Of a stretch of DNA of 64,000 nucleotides, positions 16,982 to 25,836 are shown piece by piece; position 1 is the stretch's first letter, and each line of letters starts with the position of its first letter. The position numbers and the translations under genes were made by a program. Source of the stretch: DATAEK01 sp036258055 (GTDB lineage Bacteria > Acidobacteriota > Vicinamibacteria > Vicinamibacterales > 2-12-FULL-66-21); contig DATAEK010000317.1 in the NCBI GenBank assembly GCA_036258055.1, positions 23,609 to 87,608 of the forward strand, given 5' to 3'. Below the pieces are notes generated by a model that was not told where the DNA came from, ran no database searches, and saw nothing but the letters and a program-made list of their open reading frames with translations.

Positions 16982-17950
16982 TCACCCTTTGCGTTTTGAC
17001 ATTTCCGTCAGGAACTCATCGTAGTCGCGGATGTAGTCGGCAGGATCGTAGTGATCCGACGCGAAGACGAGGAGCAACGCGGAGGGTGAGTACTTGTACT
17101 GCACGGCCCACGTCATCGCAGGCAGATACAGCCCTGTGTGTGGACCGTCGAGCACGATCTCCTCGCTGGCGCTGCCGTTGTCGACGACGACTGACAACGA
17201 GCCGCGCAGGCACACGAGAAACTGATGGCACTGGCGGTGCGCATGCTCGCCGCGCACGTCCTTTCCCGGGACGTCGAAGACGATGAAGTAGCGTCTCGGC
17301 GTAAAGGGAATCTGAGCCGGAAACTCACCCGCTGCGAGGCTGCCGCGCAGATCCGTGACCAACGTCATGCGGTGAAGCGTGACGCCGGGTACAGAGGTCG
17401 GCACGATGGCACTTTCGGCGTCGCGGCGGACCGCCGTCGATTCGCGTTCGGGTCGCCGCCGCGCGTCCACGTAACCGACGATCTGCGCCGGGTTGCCTGA
17501 GACCACGGCACGTGGCGGCACATCGTGCGTGACGACCGAACCGGCGCCGACCATCGCCTTGGCGCCGATACGGAGGCCCGGCAGGATGGCAGCGCCCCCG
17601 CCGATCGACGCTCCCTTCCCGATATGCGTCTGAAGCACGGTCGCCAGATGGTGCTTGCTGCGCGGGTACTTGTCGTTCGCGAACGTCGCGTTCGGCCCGA
17701 TGAACACGTCGTCGCCTATCCGGAGACCGTCCCAGAGCTGCACGCCGCATTTGATCGTGACGCGATCGCCGATCACGACATCGTTCTCGATGAACACGTG
17801 ATCGCAGATGTTGCAGTCCTCGCCGATGGTCGCGCCCGGCAGCACGTGGGCGAATGCCCAGACGCGCGTGTTCGCCCCGACGCTCCGGCTCTCGCAGAGA
17901 GCCTGCGGATGCACGAAGACTCCAGCCTCAGTCGCCTTGTTGTCCGGCAT
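16982..17950 (-). CDS. WxcM-like fusion: hexapeptide N-acyltransferase plus FdtA/QdtA-type sugar ketoisomerase
   Basis: 322 aa with two domains. Residues ~1-165 are a left-handed beta-helix acyltransferase with repeated hexapeptides (GATIGEDCNICDHVFIENDV, AKMVGAGSVV-type turns, then VVSGNPAQIVGYV), like FdtC/QdtC. Residues ~185-315 are an RmlC-like cupin, with VTDLRGSLAAGEF, RRYFIVFDVP, RGEHAHRQCHQFLVCLRGSL and the histidine-containing pocket of dTDP-4-keto-6-deoxyhexose 3,4-ketoisomerases (FdtA/QdtA). A similar fusion is known in Xanthomonas WxcM. The pair would isomerise a keto-sugar nucleotide and acetylate the amino sugar made by an aminotransferase; the DegT enzyme at 10606-11739 is a candidate partner. 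It is convergent with the GT2 gene and divergent from the GT39-like gene. Confidence 0.85.
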   Translation of the reverse strand: MPDNKATEAGVFVHPQALCESRSVGANTRVWAFAHVLPGATIGEDCNICDHVFIENDVVIGDRVTIKCGVQLWDGLRIGDDVFIGPNATFANDKYPRSKHHLATVLQTHIGKGASIGGGAAILPGLRIGAKAMVGAGSVVTHDVPPRAVVSGNPAQIVGYVDARRRPERESTAVRRDAESAIVPTSVPGVTLHRMTLVTDLRGSLAAGEFPAQIPFTPRRYFIVFDVPGKDVRGEHAHRQCHQFLVCLRGSLSVVVDNGSASEEIVLDGPHTGLYLPAMTWAVQYKYSPSALLLVFASDHYDPADYIRDYDEFLTEMSKRKG

Positions 17951-18030
17951 GCGAATCGCTCGATCCTATCGTCCTTTACCGTATGCCGGCAACCGCACAG
18001 CCCGATCTCGACGATGCCCGTGACATACTG

Positions 18031-19674
18031 ATGTCTCGATTCATGGCTGACCGTCACGCGTCAGGTCCGACGCCAGCCCGCGTACACACTTCGCTCATCA
18101 TCGCTCTCGGACTCCTGGCCGTCGGTGCACTCGTCGTCCGCGTGGCCTCGATCGCCGAGCCGCTCGGCATCGACCAGAGCCTGTGGGCGTCCGCGGTGCG
18201 CGGCATGTCGAAAGGACAGCTGCTCTATCGGGATGTGTGGGAGCAGCGGCCGCCCGGCATCTACTGGATCTACCTCGCCGGCTTTCAACTCTTCGGCTGG
18301 AGCGCGTCCACCGTCGCGTGGCTCGACATCCTTGCCGCCACGGGCACCACGTTGCTGCTGTGGGCGATCGCGCGCCGGCTCGCTGGTTCGATCGCAGGCC
18401 TGACGGCCGCCGCGCTCTACGCGGTCCTGACGATGCCCGCGTGGCTGTTTCGATACGGGGGCTTTCTCGAGCGAAGCGTCTGCGAGACGTTCATCGCGGT
18501 GTGTGTGTCGCTCAGCGCCTGGTGTGCGGTCCGATTCGTCGACCGGCGATCCGTCCTCGATGCCTGGGGAATCGGCCTTTTCGCGGGCGCTGCCGTGGTA
18601 CTCAAACCCAATGCGGGTCTCTATCTGCTCGCGGTGCTCGTCTGGACAGTGCTGTATTCGCGTCGCTCCGCCGCGGAACCGCTCGCGTCGTTGATCCGAC
18701 CGATCGTGATCGCCTGCGCGGCCACCGCCATTGTGCCGATCCTGGCGCTTCTCTGGCTGTGGCGGCTGGATCTCCTGCACGAGGCGCGCATCGCTGTGAT
18801 CGACTTCAACCGCTTCTACGTCTCACAGGGGTTCACGGTCGGGGGCTACGCCGTGGATTTCTCGAAAGCCGCGTGGCTGCGGATGAAACAGGATCCGCTG
18901 TGGCTCGCGGGTGGGATCGGCGCGCTGTTCGCGATCTGGGACGTCGCGCGAACCCGTCGGCTGCCACCTCTCGCGGGCCTCGCCGTCATCTGGGGCGGCA
19001 CCGCCGCGCTCGTCATCGTCGTCAACGGCGCGCGCCTCTACAACACCTACTTCCTGCAGGCGTATCCCCCACTCGCGCTGCTCTCGACGTGGGTGCTGAT
19101 CGAGGCCTCGCGCGTCTCGCGGCCGCGGCGTTACGTGAGCCTCGCGACGGCCGCGCTCATGGCAATCCTGCTGGTGCATCGCAGCTACGCCACGAAGGTC
19201 TTTGGATCGGCACTCGAGGATTTCGACAGCCTGCGCGGCCGCTCGAATCGCACTGCGTACCTCGAACGCTTTGGCGGCTACGCCAACAATCGCGGCTACT
19301 CCGCGCGCGCCAACGCGGAGCTCGCGGACTACGTTCGCGAGCATACCGCGCCCGCCGATCAGGTATTCCTTTTCGGGATCAACGGCGCCGGCGTGTATTT
19401 CGCGGCGGATCGACTGACAGCGCATCGATTCCTGCGGGTGAACTTTTTCGTCGAAACCAATTTCCCGGATCGGCGATTCCGGCTGGATGCCGTGCTCGAC
19501 GATCTGGCGGCGAGAAAGCCGCGCTATATCATCTTCGAGCGCCTGAATTCGGGATCCGAGATGGGGAAGGCCGCGGATGGCCTGCCAGAGCAGCCGGCCG
19601 TTCTGCGGCTGCTGAGCAGCTATCAGAAGGACGTGCAGATTGAGGATTTCACCCTGTATCGGCTGATCGACTGA
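18031..19674 (+). CDS. GT39/ArnT-like integral membrane glycosyltransferase
   Basis: 547 aa from ATG 18031; an in-frame ATG at 17983 is another option and lies only 33 bp from the divergent WxcM-like start. About ten or more hydrophobic helices fill residues 15-405, followed by a soluble C-terminal region. The first periplasmic loop contains IDQSLWASAVRGMSKGQLLY and DVWEQRPPGIYW, the acidic-residue region typical of PMT/ArnT enzymes that move a sugar from a polyprenyl-phosphate carrier to an acceptor outside the inner membrane. The GT2 enzyme nearby could supply the donor. The stop codon abuts that of the convergent PBP gene. Substrate unknown. Confidence 0.75.
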   Translation: MSRFMADRHASGPTPARVHTSLIIALGLLAVGALVVRVASIAEPLGIDQSLWASAVRGMSKGQLLYRDVWEQRPPGIYWIYLAGFQLFGWSASTVAWLDILAATGTTLLLWAIARRLAGSIAGLTAAALYAVLTMPAWLFRYGGFLERSVCETFIAVCVSLSAWCAVRFVDRRSVLDAWGIGLFAGAAVVLKPNAGLYLLAVLVWTVLYSRRSAAEPLASLIRPIVIACAATAIVPILALLWLWRLDLLHEARIAVIDFNRFYVSQGFTVGGYAVDFSKAAWLRMKQDPLWLAGGIGALFAIWDVARTRRLPPLAGLAVIWGGTAALVIVVNGARLYNTYFLQAYPPLALLSTWVLIEASRVSRPRRYVSLATAALMAILLVHRSYATKVFGSALEDFDSLRGRSNRTAYLERFGGYANNRGYSARANAELADYVREHTAPADQVFLFGINGAGVYFAADRLTAHRFLRVNFFVETNFPDRRFRLDAVLDDLAARKPRYIIFERLNSGSEMGKAADGLPEQPAVLRLLSSYQKDVQIEDFTLYRLID

Positions 19675-22092
19675 TCAGCGCGAGTCGCCGCCGGACTTCC
19701 GCTCCTGCTTTCGCTTTTCCTCTTCTTTCTTCTTCTCGTCCGCCTTCTTCTTTTCGTCGTCTTTCTTGTCGCCGCCGCCGAAGATTCGCGACCAGAAGCC
19801 CTTCTTCTTCTTGGGCTCCTCGACCTGCGAGTCCCCGCCGGCAGCCGAGGGTGTGGCCGGCGCTGTCGCGGGCGCATGATTCGCGCTTCCCGCGGTGCTG
19901 GCAGCTGGTGGCGCCGGCATACCCGTCGCGTCGGCGGGCACGGGCATGTGGCCGTCCTTGCCGAAGACGCCGGCGAGCCGATCGAGGAGCGACGTCGACT
20001 CGTGCAGCGGGCAGACCGTCGTGGGCTGCGATCCCCTGACAAAGTACTCGGTGTAGATCATCGAGCGCTTCTCGAGGAGTCCTTCCTTCGAGACGACCTG
20101 CACGGCGTCGCAGCCGCCGTTCGGCAGCTTGCCCGACATGCGGCACACGTTGACGGCGACGATGTTGTCGGGTTTGTCCAGCCAGTCTGGTTTGTCGCCG
20201 CGCGTCGCCCGTTTCATGAAGGTCGCCCAGATCGGCACGGCGAGCTCGCCGCCGTAGCCGTTCGAGATGATCGTCTTCGGCTGATCGAAGCCCACCCAGA
20301 CACCGGTGACGACCTTCGGCGTAAACCCGACGAACCACGCATCGACGTAATCGTTGGTGGTGCCTGTCTTGCCCGCCGCGGGAAGCGTAAACCCCATCTG
20401 ACGGGCGCGGTTCGCGGTGCCGGCATTGATGACGTCCGAGAGCATGCTCGCCATCAGGTACGCGGTCGATTCGCTGATCGCGCGGTGCGACTTGCCCGGA
20501 TCCTCGTAGAGCACCTTGCCATCGCGATCCTCGACACGGCGAATCAGGATGGGGTCACGGACGATGCCGCCGTTGGCGAAGGACGCGTAGGCACTGGTGA
20601 GCGAGATCAGCGTGACGTCGCTCGCGCCGAGCGCGAGCGAGGGAACACTCGGCGGCGTGCCCACGTTCATCTTCTGCGCGTAGCTGACCGCGTTCGGGAT
20701 CCCGATGGACGTCAGCAGCTGCACGGCCGCGCGATTGCTCGACGTCCGCAGCGCCGAACGGAGCGTCATCGAATCACCGCTCGAATGCTCGTCCTCAGGC
20801 ACCCACTCGCCCTGCGCCGTGAGAATGGGATTGTCGAGGCCGGTGATGACCGTCGCCGGCGTGTAGCCCGACTCGATGGCCGTGGCGTAGACAAACGGCT
20901 TGAACGCGGAGCCCGACTGACGCTTGGCCTGCACCGCCCGATTGAACCGGCTCTCAGTGAAATCGCGGCCGCCGACCATCGCCCGGACGTATCCGTTACT
21001 CGGATCGATTGAGATCAGCGCTCCCTGCAGGTAGTCGGGGCGGTCGCCTTCTTTTGCAGCGGGCATCTTGGCCCGAGGAACGTGCTTGTAGTTGCTCCGC
21101 TTTTCGATGTCCTTCAGCCCGTCCTCGAGATAGGCCTCCGCGCTTCGCTGCCAATCCGCGTCGAGCGTGGTGAAAACGCGGAGGCCGCCCTGGTAGACGC
21201 GCTGCCATCCGAACTTGTCCACGAGCTCGCGGCGGACCTGCTCCTTGAAGTACAGACCAAACGTCTCCTTGATCTCGAGCGCGTTGGCGAGTTTGACCTC
21301 GGCTTTCTTCGCTTTGTCCGCGGCGGCCTGGCTCAACGCTCCCGACGACACCATCGTCTGGAGAACGACGTTCCGGCGAGCGGTCGCACGATCGAGGTTG
21401 ACAGTCGGCGCGTAACTCGAGGGCGACTGGATCAAGCCGGCGAGCAGCGCCGCTTCGTCGACCGACAACTCGCCCGCGGTCTTGCCGAAGTACCCGCGCG
21501 CGGCGGCCTCGACACCGTAAAGCCCGTCCCCGAAGTACACCTTGTTCAAATACAGCTCGAGGATGTCCTTCTTCTCGTACAGGTTCTCGATGTACGCCGC
21601 GAGGATCACTTCCTTGATCTTGCGGCGATAGGTCTTGTCGCGGCTGAGGAAGGTTTGCCGTGCGAGCTGCTGCGTGATGGTGCTGCCGCCTTCGGCCCGG
21701 CGTCCTTGCTGCAGATTGCGGAGGCCGGCCGCGGCCACGCGAATCGGATCGACGCCGCCGTGCTCGAAGAATCGCTGGTCCTCGACCGACAGCACGGCTT
21801 TGATCAGATTTGGCGAAACCTTCTCGAGCGGCACTTCGATCCGTTGCTCTTTGAAGATCGTGAAGATCGGACGATCAACCACGTCGAAGATCGTCGTCGC
21901 CTGCGACATGTCACCGATGCCGCGGATCGTGTCGCGGTTCGGCAGCCCCGCCGTGAGGTCGTAGCTGAGCCAGGCCACCGTCCCCGCCGCCACGAACCCG
22001 AGGACCGCCATCGTGCAGATGATGCCGACGATCCAGCGTGGATGGCCGACGAGAATCTTGCCGGGGAGCTTGAAGCTGACGGTGGGGAACAT
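19675..22092 (-). CDS. Penicillin-binding protein 1A (bifunctional transglycosylase/transpeptidase)
   Basis: 805 aa from the ATG at 22092 (a GTG precedes it by one codon). An N-terminal transmembrane helix lies at about 20-45. The GT51 transglycosylase has catalytic Glu104 in SVEDQRFFEHGG, then GGSTITQQLARQ and YLNKVYFGDGLYGVEAAA. The transpeptidase has S395-A-F-K398, S451-S-N453 and K575-TGTT. It polymerises lipid II and cross-links peptides in the periplasm. The last ~60 residues are an unusual Lys/Glu-rich, presumably disordered tail (KKDDEKKKADEKKKEEE) after a Pro/Ala-rich stretch. Its stop directly touches the stop of the convergent glycosyltransferase gene. Confidence in function is very high. 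Confidence 0.95.
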   Translation of the reverse strand: MFPTVSFKLPGKILVGHPRWIVGIICTMAVLGFVAAGTVAWLSYDLTAGLPNRDTIRGIGDMSQATTIFDVVDRPIFTIFKEQRIEVPLEKVSPNLIKAVLSVEDQRFFEHGGVDPIRVAAAGLRNLQQGRRAEGGSTITQQLARQTFLSRDKTYRRKIKEVILAAYIENLYEKKDILELYLNKVYFGDGLYGVEAAARGYFGKTAGELSVDEAALLAGLIQSPSSYAPTVNLDRATARRNVVLQTMVSSGALSQAAADKAKKAEVKLANALEIKETFGLYFKEQVRRELVDKFGWQRVYQGGLRVFTTLDADWQRSAEAYLEDGLKDIEKRSNYKHVPRAKMPAAKEGDRPDYLQGALISIDPSNGYVRAMVGGRDFTESRFNRAVQAKRQSGSAFKPFVYATAIESGYTPATVITGLDNPILTAQGEWVPEDEHSSGDSMTLRSALRTSSNRAAVQLLTSIGIPNAVSYAQKMNVGTPPSVPSLALGASDVTLISLTSAYASFANGGIVRDPILIRRVEDRDGKVLYEDPGKSHRAISESTAYLMASMLSDVINAGTANRARQMGFTLPAAGKTGTTNDYVDAWFVGFTPKVVTGVWVGFDQPKTIISNGYGGELAVPIWATFMKRATRGDKPDWLDKPDNIVAVNVCRMSGKLPNGGCDAVQVVSKEGLLEKRSMIYTEYFVRGSQPTTVCPLHESTSLLDRLAGVFGKDGHMPVPADATGMPAPPAASTAGSANHAPATAPATPSAAGGDSQVEEPKKKKGFWSRIFGGGDKKDDEKKKADEKKKEEEKRKQERKSGGDSR

Positions 22093-22305
22093 CACAACCT
22101 GGAGTTAACGCAAGATGCGAGCCGCTCGAGGCGCAGGGCCTCTCGAGTTTGCTCCTCGAATCTGTTGATTATGCGCCGCTTGCCTGATGCCAGCAAGGCG
22201 ATACCCGCCCGGAGTAGCGAGCGGGAACACACACGCCTGTGCCTCTGCCGTGCAGATTGTTCACAGTCAAAGGCTTGCAGTCACGAGCCGACTCGAACGG
22301 GCTGG

Positions 22306-25005
22306 TCATCCGGACCGGAGAACCCGCAGAGGATCGATCGATGCCGCCCGCCTCGCGGGGACGTAGCAGGCAGCCAACGCGACCACGACGAGCACCGCGG
22401 GCATCGCGAGGAAGCTCGCGAGGTCATGTGCGGTAACTCCGTAGAGGACAGTGCCCATCCATCTGCTCAGCACGAACGCGCCCGCGACACCGCACAGGAC
22501 GCCAGCGACCGTCACCGTCACACCCTGCTTGACGACGAGCCTGACGATGTCCGCGCGGGTCGCACCGAGGGCCGTTCGCACCCCGATCTCGCGAGCGCGC
22601 TGCGCGACGGTGTAGGACAGCACACCGAACAGCCCGACTGCGGCGATGACCAGCGCAAAGAGCGCGAACCCTCCGAGGACGACCGCGTAGAGACGCGGAC
22701 GCGCCAGCGTTCCGAGCAGCCGATCTTCCATCGTCATCACCGAGTCGAGCGCCAGCGCAGAGTCCTGGTCGCGGATGACGGTGCGAACGGTCGCGGTCAG
22801 TGCCTCGGGCCGGGTCGAGGCTCTAATCACGAGGGCTGGATCGCTCGAGAGCCCACGCAACAGCTGATTGACGGAGACGTAGATCTCTGGCTGCGGAGGT
22901 TCGGTGGCGCTCCGCATCAGCACGTCGTCGACGACGCCGGCGATTGTCCAGTCGTCGCGTCCCTCTTCGATGCGGACCGGAATCCGCCGTCCTACCGCGG
23001 AGCCCGTGAAGTACGTGCGAGCAAACGTCCGGTTCACGATCACGACGGGCTCGGACGTCGTGACGTCGCGATCGTCGAAAGTCCGGCCTTCGAGGAGGCG
23101 GATACCCATCGCGGCGAAATAGTCGGGGCTCGTGGTGCGGAGCGACGCGTGAACATTCACTGGCTGACCGCCCGCAATGGATGGCATCGTGAACGCCAGC
23201 ATTTGATCGAGGGGCGTCAGCGGAAGCACGGTGGTGAACGCTGCATGCGTCACACCAGGGACCGTGCGCAATCGATCGAGGACGATGCGCATGACCTCCG
23301 CACGGCGCGTGTCGGAGTAGACCCCGTCCGGCATCGGGATTCTCGCGCTCAGCACGTTCGTGACGACGTAGCCGCGATCGGCCACGAGAAGCGCCTGGAA
23401 GCTGCGCAACAACAGCGACGCGCCCACGAGCAGCACCACGGCAATCGCGACCTGGCAGGTCATGATGACGGAGCGTGCTGTTGCGGTCCGGGTTCGTCCG
23501 GCGCCTACCGACCCCTGACCGTCCTCGGTCAGCGCCGACACGAGGCGAAGGCCTCGCACCTGCAGGACGGGCAGCAAGCCAAACAGGATCCCGGTCATCG
23601 CCGAGAGCGCGAACGCAACGGCGGCGACGCGGATATCCAGCGTGACGTTCGCGGCTCGTGGAAAGTCCGCAGGCAGGAGTGACGGCAGCATCGCGTCAAG
23701 AGCGAACGCGAGCGCAAGACCCGCGACGCCTCCGAGCATTCCGGTGATCACGTTCTCGATCAACAACTGCTGTGCGAGCCGGCGGCCGCCCGCGCCAATC
23801 GCCGCGCGAATGGCCAACTCGCGCTGGCGCGTCGTCGCGCGGGCAAGCTGCACGCTGGCCACGTTGGCGGTTGCCGTCGCGAGGAGCAGTCCAACCGCGG
23901 CCAGAAGAATCAAGAGCGCCTGCCGGACATCGCCGGTAAGAGCGTTCAGCATCGGAACAGCCGCGATCTGCGCTGGTCCATTGCTGCCGAACACGGCGAC
24001 CGCCGTAAGCCCCGCGTCGGGCGCCTGCCGCGCACGTGCCGTGCCCTCTTCCGACGCCTGGGCAGCCGTCGCACCAGGCTGGAGGCGCGCGATCGCGCTG
24101 AAGATCGAGATGTGGCGCCCCGCGGACTCACGGGTCACGACGGGCCGGACCTGGTACGGGAGCCACACGCAGGTCTCGTCATCGGGAAAGTTGAATCCCG
24201 CCGGCAGCACGCCGCTGATCGTGTACGAGCGTCCATCGAGGGTGAGCGACCGGCCGAGCACGTCGGCGGCCCCACCGAATCGCTCGTGCCACAACGCGTT
24301 CGAGATGATCGCGCGATCGCGGGACGCTTCATCCGCAATCGTGAACGCCGCTCCGAGCGATGGACGCACGCGCAGCACCTCGAACAGGCTCGCCGTAGCC
24401 GTGGCAATGCGAACGCGGCGCGGCTCCCCTCCCGCGGCCGTGAGCGTCACCACGTCTGATGCCCATCCGGCAATCGCCTCGATCGTGCCGGGCGCGTCCC
24501 GCCAGGCCAGATACGGACCGTTCGTCATGAATGGTCTGCGCGGCGCACCACCCTGCCGTGTCTCGCTCAATCGCACGAGCCGATCCGCGTCCGGCCACGG
24601 CAGCGGCTTCAGCAGGACTCCCGAGACGACGCTGAACAAGACGGTCGTCGCGCCGATCCCGAGCGCCATGGTCAGCACGGTCAGCGCCGTCGCGCCGGGC
24701 CGTTTTCGCAGGAGCCGGGCCGCATAGCGGACGTCGTTCAAGATCCCGGCGAAACGCGTGGTCGTCGTGGCCGGAGGCTGCACCATCGGCGGACGATTCC
24801 GCCGGCGCCGGAACGCGGGTGCCTGTTCGATCCATCGCTGGATCTCAGCCTCGACCTCCCGCTCGGCAACATCAGCACTCCGGCCGTCCGCGCGGGCCTG
24901 CGCGTACGACGACATGGCGTGCTGCGCGAGCTCTTCGACGACGTCGGGATCAGGATCGTGCCCGGCCGCCGCAAACGCCCGCTGAATGCGATTTCGCCAG
25001 TTCAT
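22306..25005 (-). CDS. Large ABC-type permease (ADOP family), partner of the PadR gene at 25.0-25.4 kb
   Basis: 899 aa. The N-terminal ~75 residues form a soluble helical prefix (NWRNRIQRAFAAAGHDPDPD). It is followed by two repeats of a MacB-like periplasmic domain plus FtsX permease. The first transmembrane helix is at about 100-125 (ALTVLTMALGIGATTVLFSV), and the periplasmic domain begins VVSGVLLKPLPWPDADRLVR. The FtsX cores are RELAIRAAIGAGGRRLAQQL and REIGVRTALGATRADIVRL, and the protein ends RRAASIDPLRVLRSG. No ATPase domain is fused and no ATPase gene is adjacent. The structure matches the duplicated 'orphan' permeases expanded in Acidobacteria. It starts 25 bp after the PadR stop, so the two form an operon. 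Substrate unknown. Confidence 0.85.
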   Translation of the reverse strand: MNWRNRIQRAFAAAGHDPDPDVVEELAQHAMSSYAQARADGRSADVAEREVEAEIQRWIEQAPAFRRRRNRPPMVQPPATTTTRFAGILNDVRYAARLLRKRPGATALTVLTMALGIGATTVLFSVVSGVLLKPLPWPDADRLVRLSETRQGGAPRRPFMTNGPYLAWRDAPGTIEAIAGWASDVVTLTAAGGEPRRVRIATATASLFEVLRVRPSLGAAFTIADEASRDRAIISNALWHERFGGAADVLGRSLTLDGRSYTISGVLPAGFNFPDDETCVWLPYQVRPVVTRESAGRHISIFSAIARLQPGATAAQASEEGTARARQAPDAGLTAVAVFGSNGPAQIAAVPMLNALTGDVRQALLILLAAVGLLLATATANVASVQLARATTRQRELAIRAAIGAGGRRLAQQLLIENVITGMLGGVAGLALAFALDAMLPSLLPADFPRAANVTLDIRVAAVAFALSAMTGILFGLLPVLQVRGLRLVSALTEDGQGSVGAGRTRTATARSVIMTCQVAIAVVLLVGASLLLRSFQALLVADRGYVVTNVLSARIPMPDGVYSDTRRAEVMRIVLDRLRTVPGVTHAAFTTVLPLTPLDQMLAFTMPSIAGGQPVNVHASLRTTSPDYFAAMGIRLLEGRTFDDRDVTTSEPVVIVNRTFARTYFTGSAVGRRIPVRIEEGRDDWTIAGVVDDVLMRSATEPPQPEIYVSVNQLLRGLSSDPALVIRASTRPEALTATVRTVIRDQDSALALDSVMTMEDRLLGTLARPRLYAVVLGGFALFALVIAAVGLFGVLSYTVAQRAREIGVRTALGATRADIVRLVVKQGVTVTVAGVLCGVAGAFVLSRWMGTVLYGVTAHDLASFLAMPAVLVVVALAACYVPARRAASIDPLRVLRSG

Positions 25006-25030
25006 GGAACCTCGCAGGAGAGGGCGAGCG

Positions 25031-25387
25031 TCAGGCGTGACGGAACCGTGCCACGCGATCGAGCCCGAGCAGGAACTCGTTCCAGGTACTGCGCTGCGCG
25101 GCGAGTACTTTCCTTCCCGCCGTGGTCAACCGGTAGTAGCGCCTGCGGCGCTGCCCGGCCTTCTCGACCCATCGCCCTTCGATGAGCTCTTTATCCTCGA
25201 GCCGATAGAGCGTCGGATACAGCGAGGCGACGTGGAAGCTGATCGCCCCGGCGGATCGCTCGCCGATCAGCCGGGCGAGATCGTATCCGTGCCGCTCACG
25301 TTCCTCGAGCAAGGCCAGAATGAGCAGCTCCGCACTGCCCCGTTTCAACTCGCGCGCCAGCGCATTGGCAGCCATATATGGGCACAT
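25031..25387 (-). CDS. PadR-family transcriptional regulator
   Basis: 118 aa. PadR winged-helix signature GSAELLILALLEERERHGYD, then SLYPTLYRLEDKELIEGRWV and RRRRYYRLTTAGRKVL, with a short C-terminal dimerisation helix. Two start codons are possible: the ATG at 25387 (MCPYMAAN) or the ATG at 25375 (MAAN). A TATAAT-like box at 25393-25388 on the minus strand lies so close that the second start would give an almost leaderless mRNA. A perfect inverted repeat covers this point, suggesting autorepression. It is followed 25 bp later by the ADOP permease, the usual partner of such PadR proteins in Acidobacteria. Confidence 0.88.
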   Translation of the reverse strand: MCPYMAANALARELKRGSAELLILALLEERERHGYDLARLIGERSAGAISFHVASLYPTLYRLEDKELIEGRWVEKAGQRRRRYYRLTTAGRKVLAAQRSTWNEFLLGLDRVARFRHA

Positions 25388-25389
25388 AT
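25376..25389. promoter_or_regulatory. Inverted repeat ATATG-N4-CATAT at the PadR start: probable operator
   Basis: On the + strand ATATG (25376-25380) and CATAT (25385-25389) are perfect inverted repeats around GGCA. The site overlaps the start codon and a TATAAT-like -10 box on the minus strand (25393-25388) of the PadR gene. PadR proteins bind short AT-rich dyads near their own promoters, so autoregulation is a reasonable inference. No binding data are available. Confidence 0.45.
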
Positions 25390-25400
25390 TATATGGGATT

Positions 25401-25785
25401 GGTTCGGCGGTCGGCGTTCGGCGTTCGGGGCTCGGCGTTCGGGGCTCGGGCTCGGGCTCGGGACAGACTGCTGCCAGTACAAGGGGCCCGTTGCAAGTAA
25501 CCAGCGGCGCGAGCGAGAGCGAGCGCTGGCAGGCCGCTGGGGTGGGGCCCCGCGGCAAACGAAGAAATGTAGACACGCGTCTCTTCGATGTTCGTTCGCT
25601 GACGGACCGAGTCCAAAGCCTGACGTTACGTGAGGGTAAAGCCGGTCGGCGTCCGGGATTCGGCCCAGCCTGCTCGCTCGCCTCTGGCGCTGCTTATTCA
25701 ACGTTCGACTCCTTTCCGGGGCCAGCCCAGCACGGGCTCTCCTTCCCCCGAACGCCAAGCGCCGAGCGCCGAGCGCCGAACCCGA
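25401..25785. repeat. Composite GC-rich intergenic repeat, copy A
   Basis: This gene-free stretch of about 450 bp holds a run of GGCGTTCGG/GGGCTCGG units (25401-25463), a core GGGGTGGGGCCCCGCGGCAA continuing to GAAGAAATG (25539-25569), and an oppositely oriented run of CCGAACGCC/GCGCCGAGC units (25746-25785). Related cores recur near 57.9-58.1 kb and 63.6 kb. It lies between the divergent PadR and VWA genes. No protein-coding signal is convincing. Confidence 0.6.
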
Positions 25786-25836
25786 CACAGCTTCCGTGCT
25801 AAATTGCCCCAGCCAGCGCCCGCAGGAGACTCCCGC

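Noticed and set aside
18183..19643. 486-codon open frame in an alternative + frame
   Set aside because: Arg/Ala-rich out-of-frame product of the GT39-like gene; no hydrophobic helices or motifs.
22260..22310. tRNA-like T-loop sequence (GTTCGAGTC) on the minus strand
   Set aside because: The flanking bases do not form a 5-bp T stem, and no acceptor or anticodon arm can be built around it.
21082..23682. 866-codon open frame on the + strand
   Set aside because: It lies antisense over PBP1A and the ADOP permease, has a composition typical of GC-rich mirror frames, and no recognisable motif; both opposite genes have complete functional motifs.
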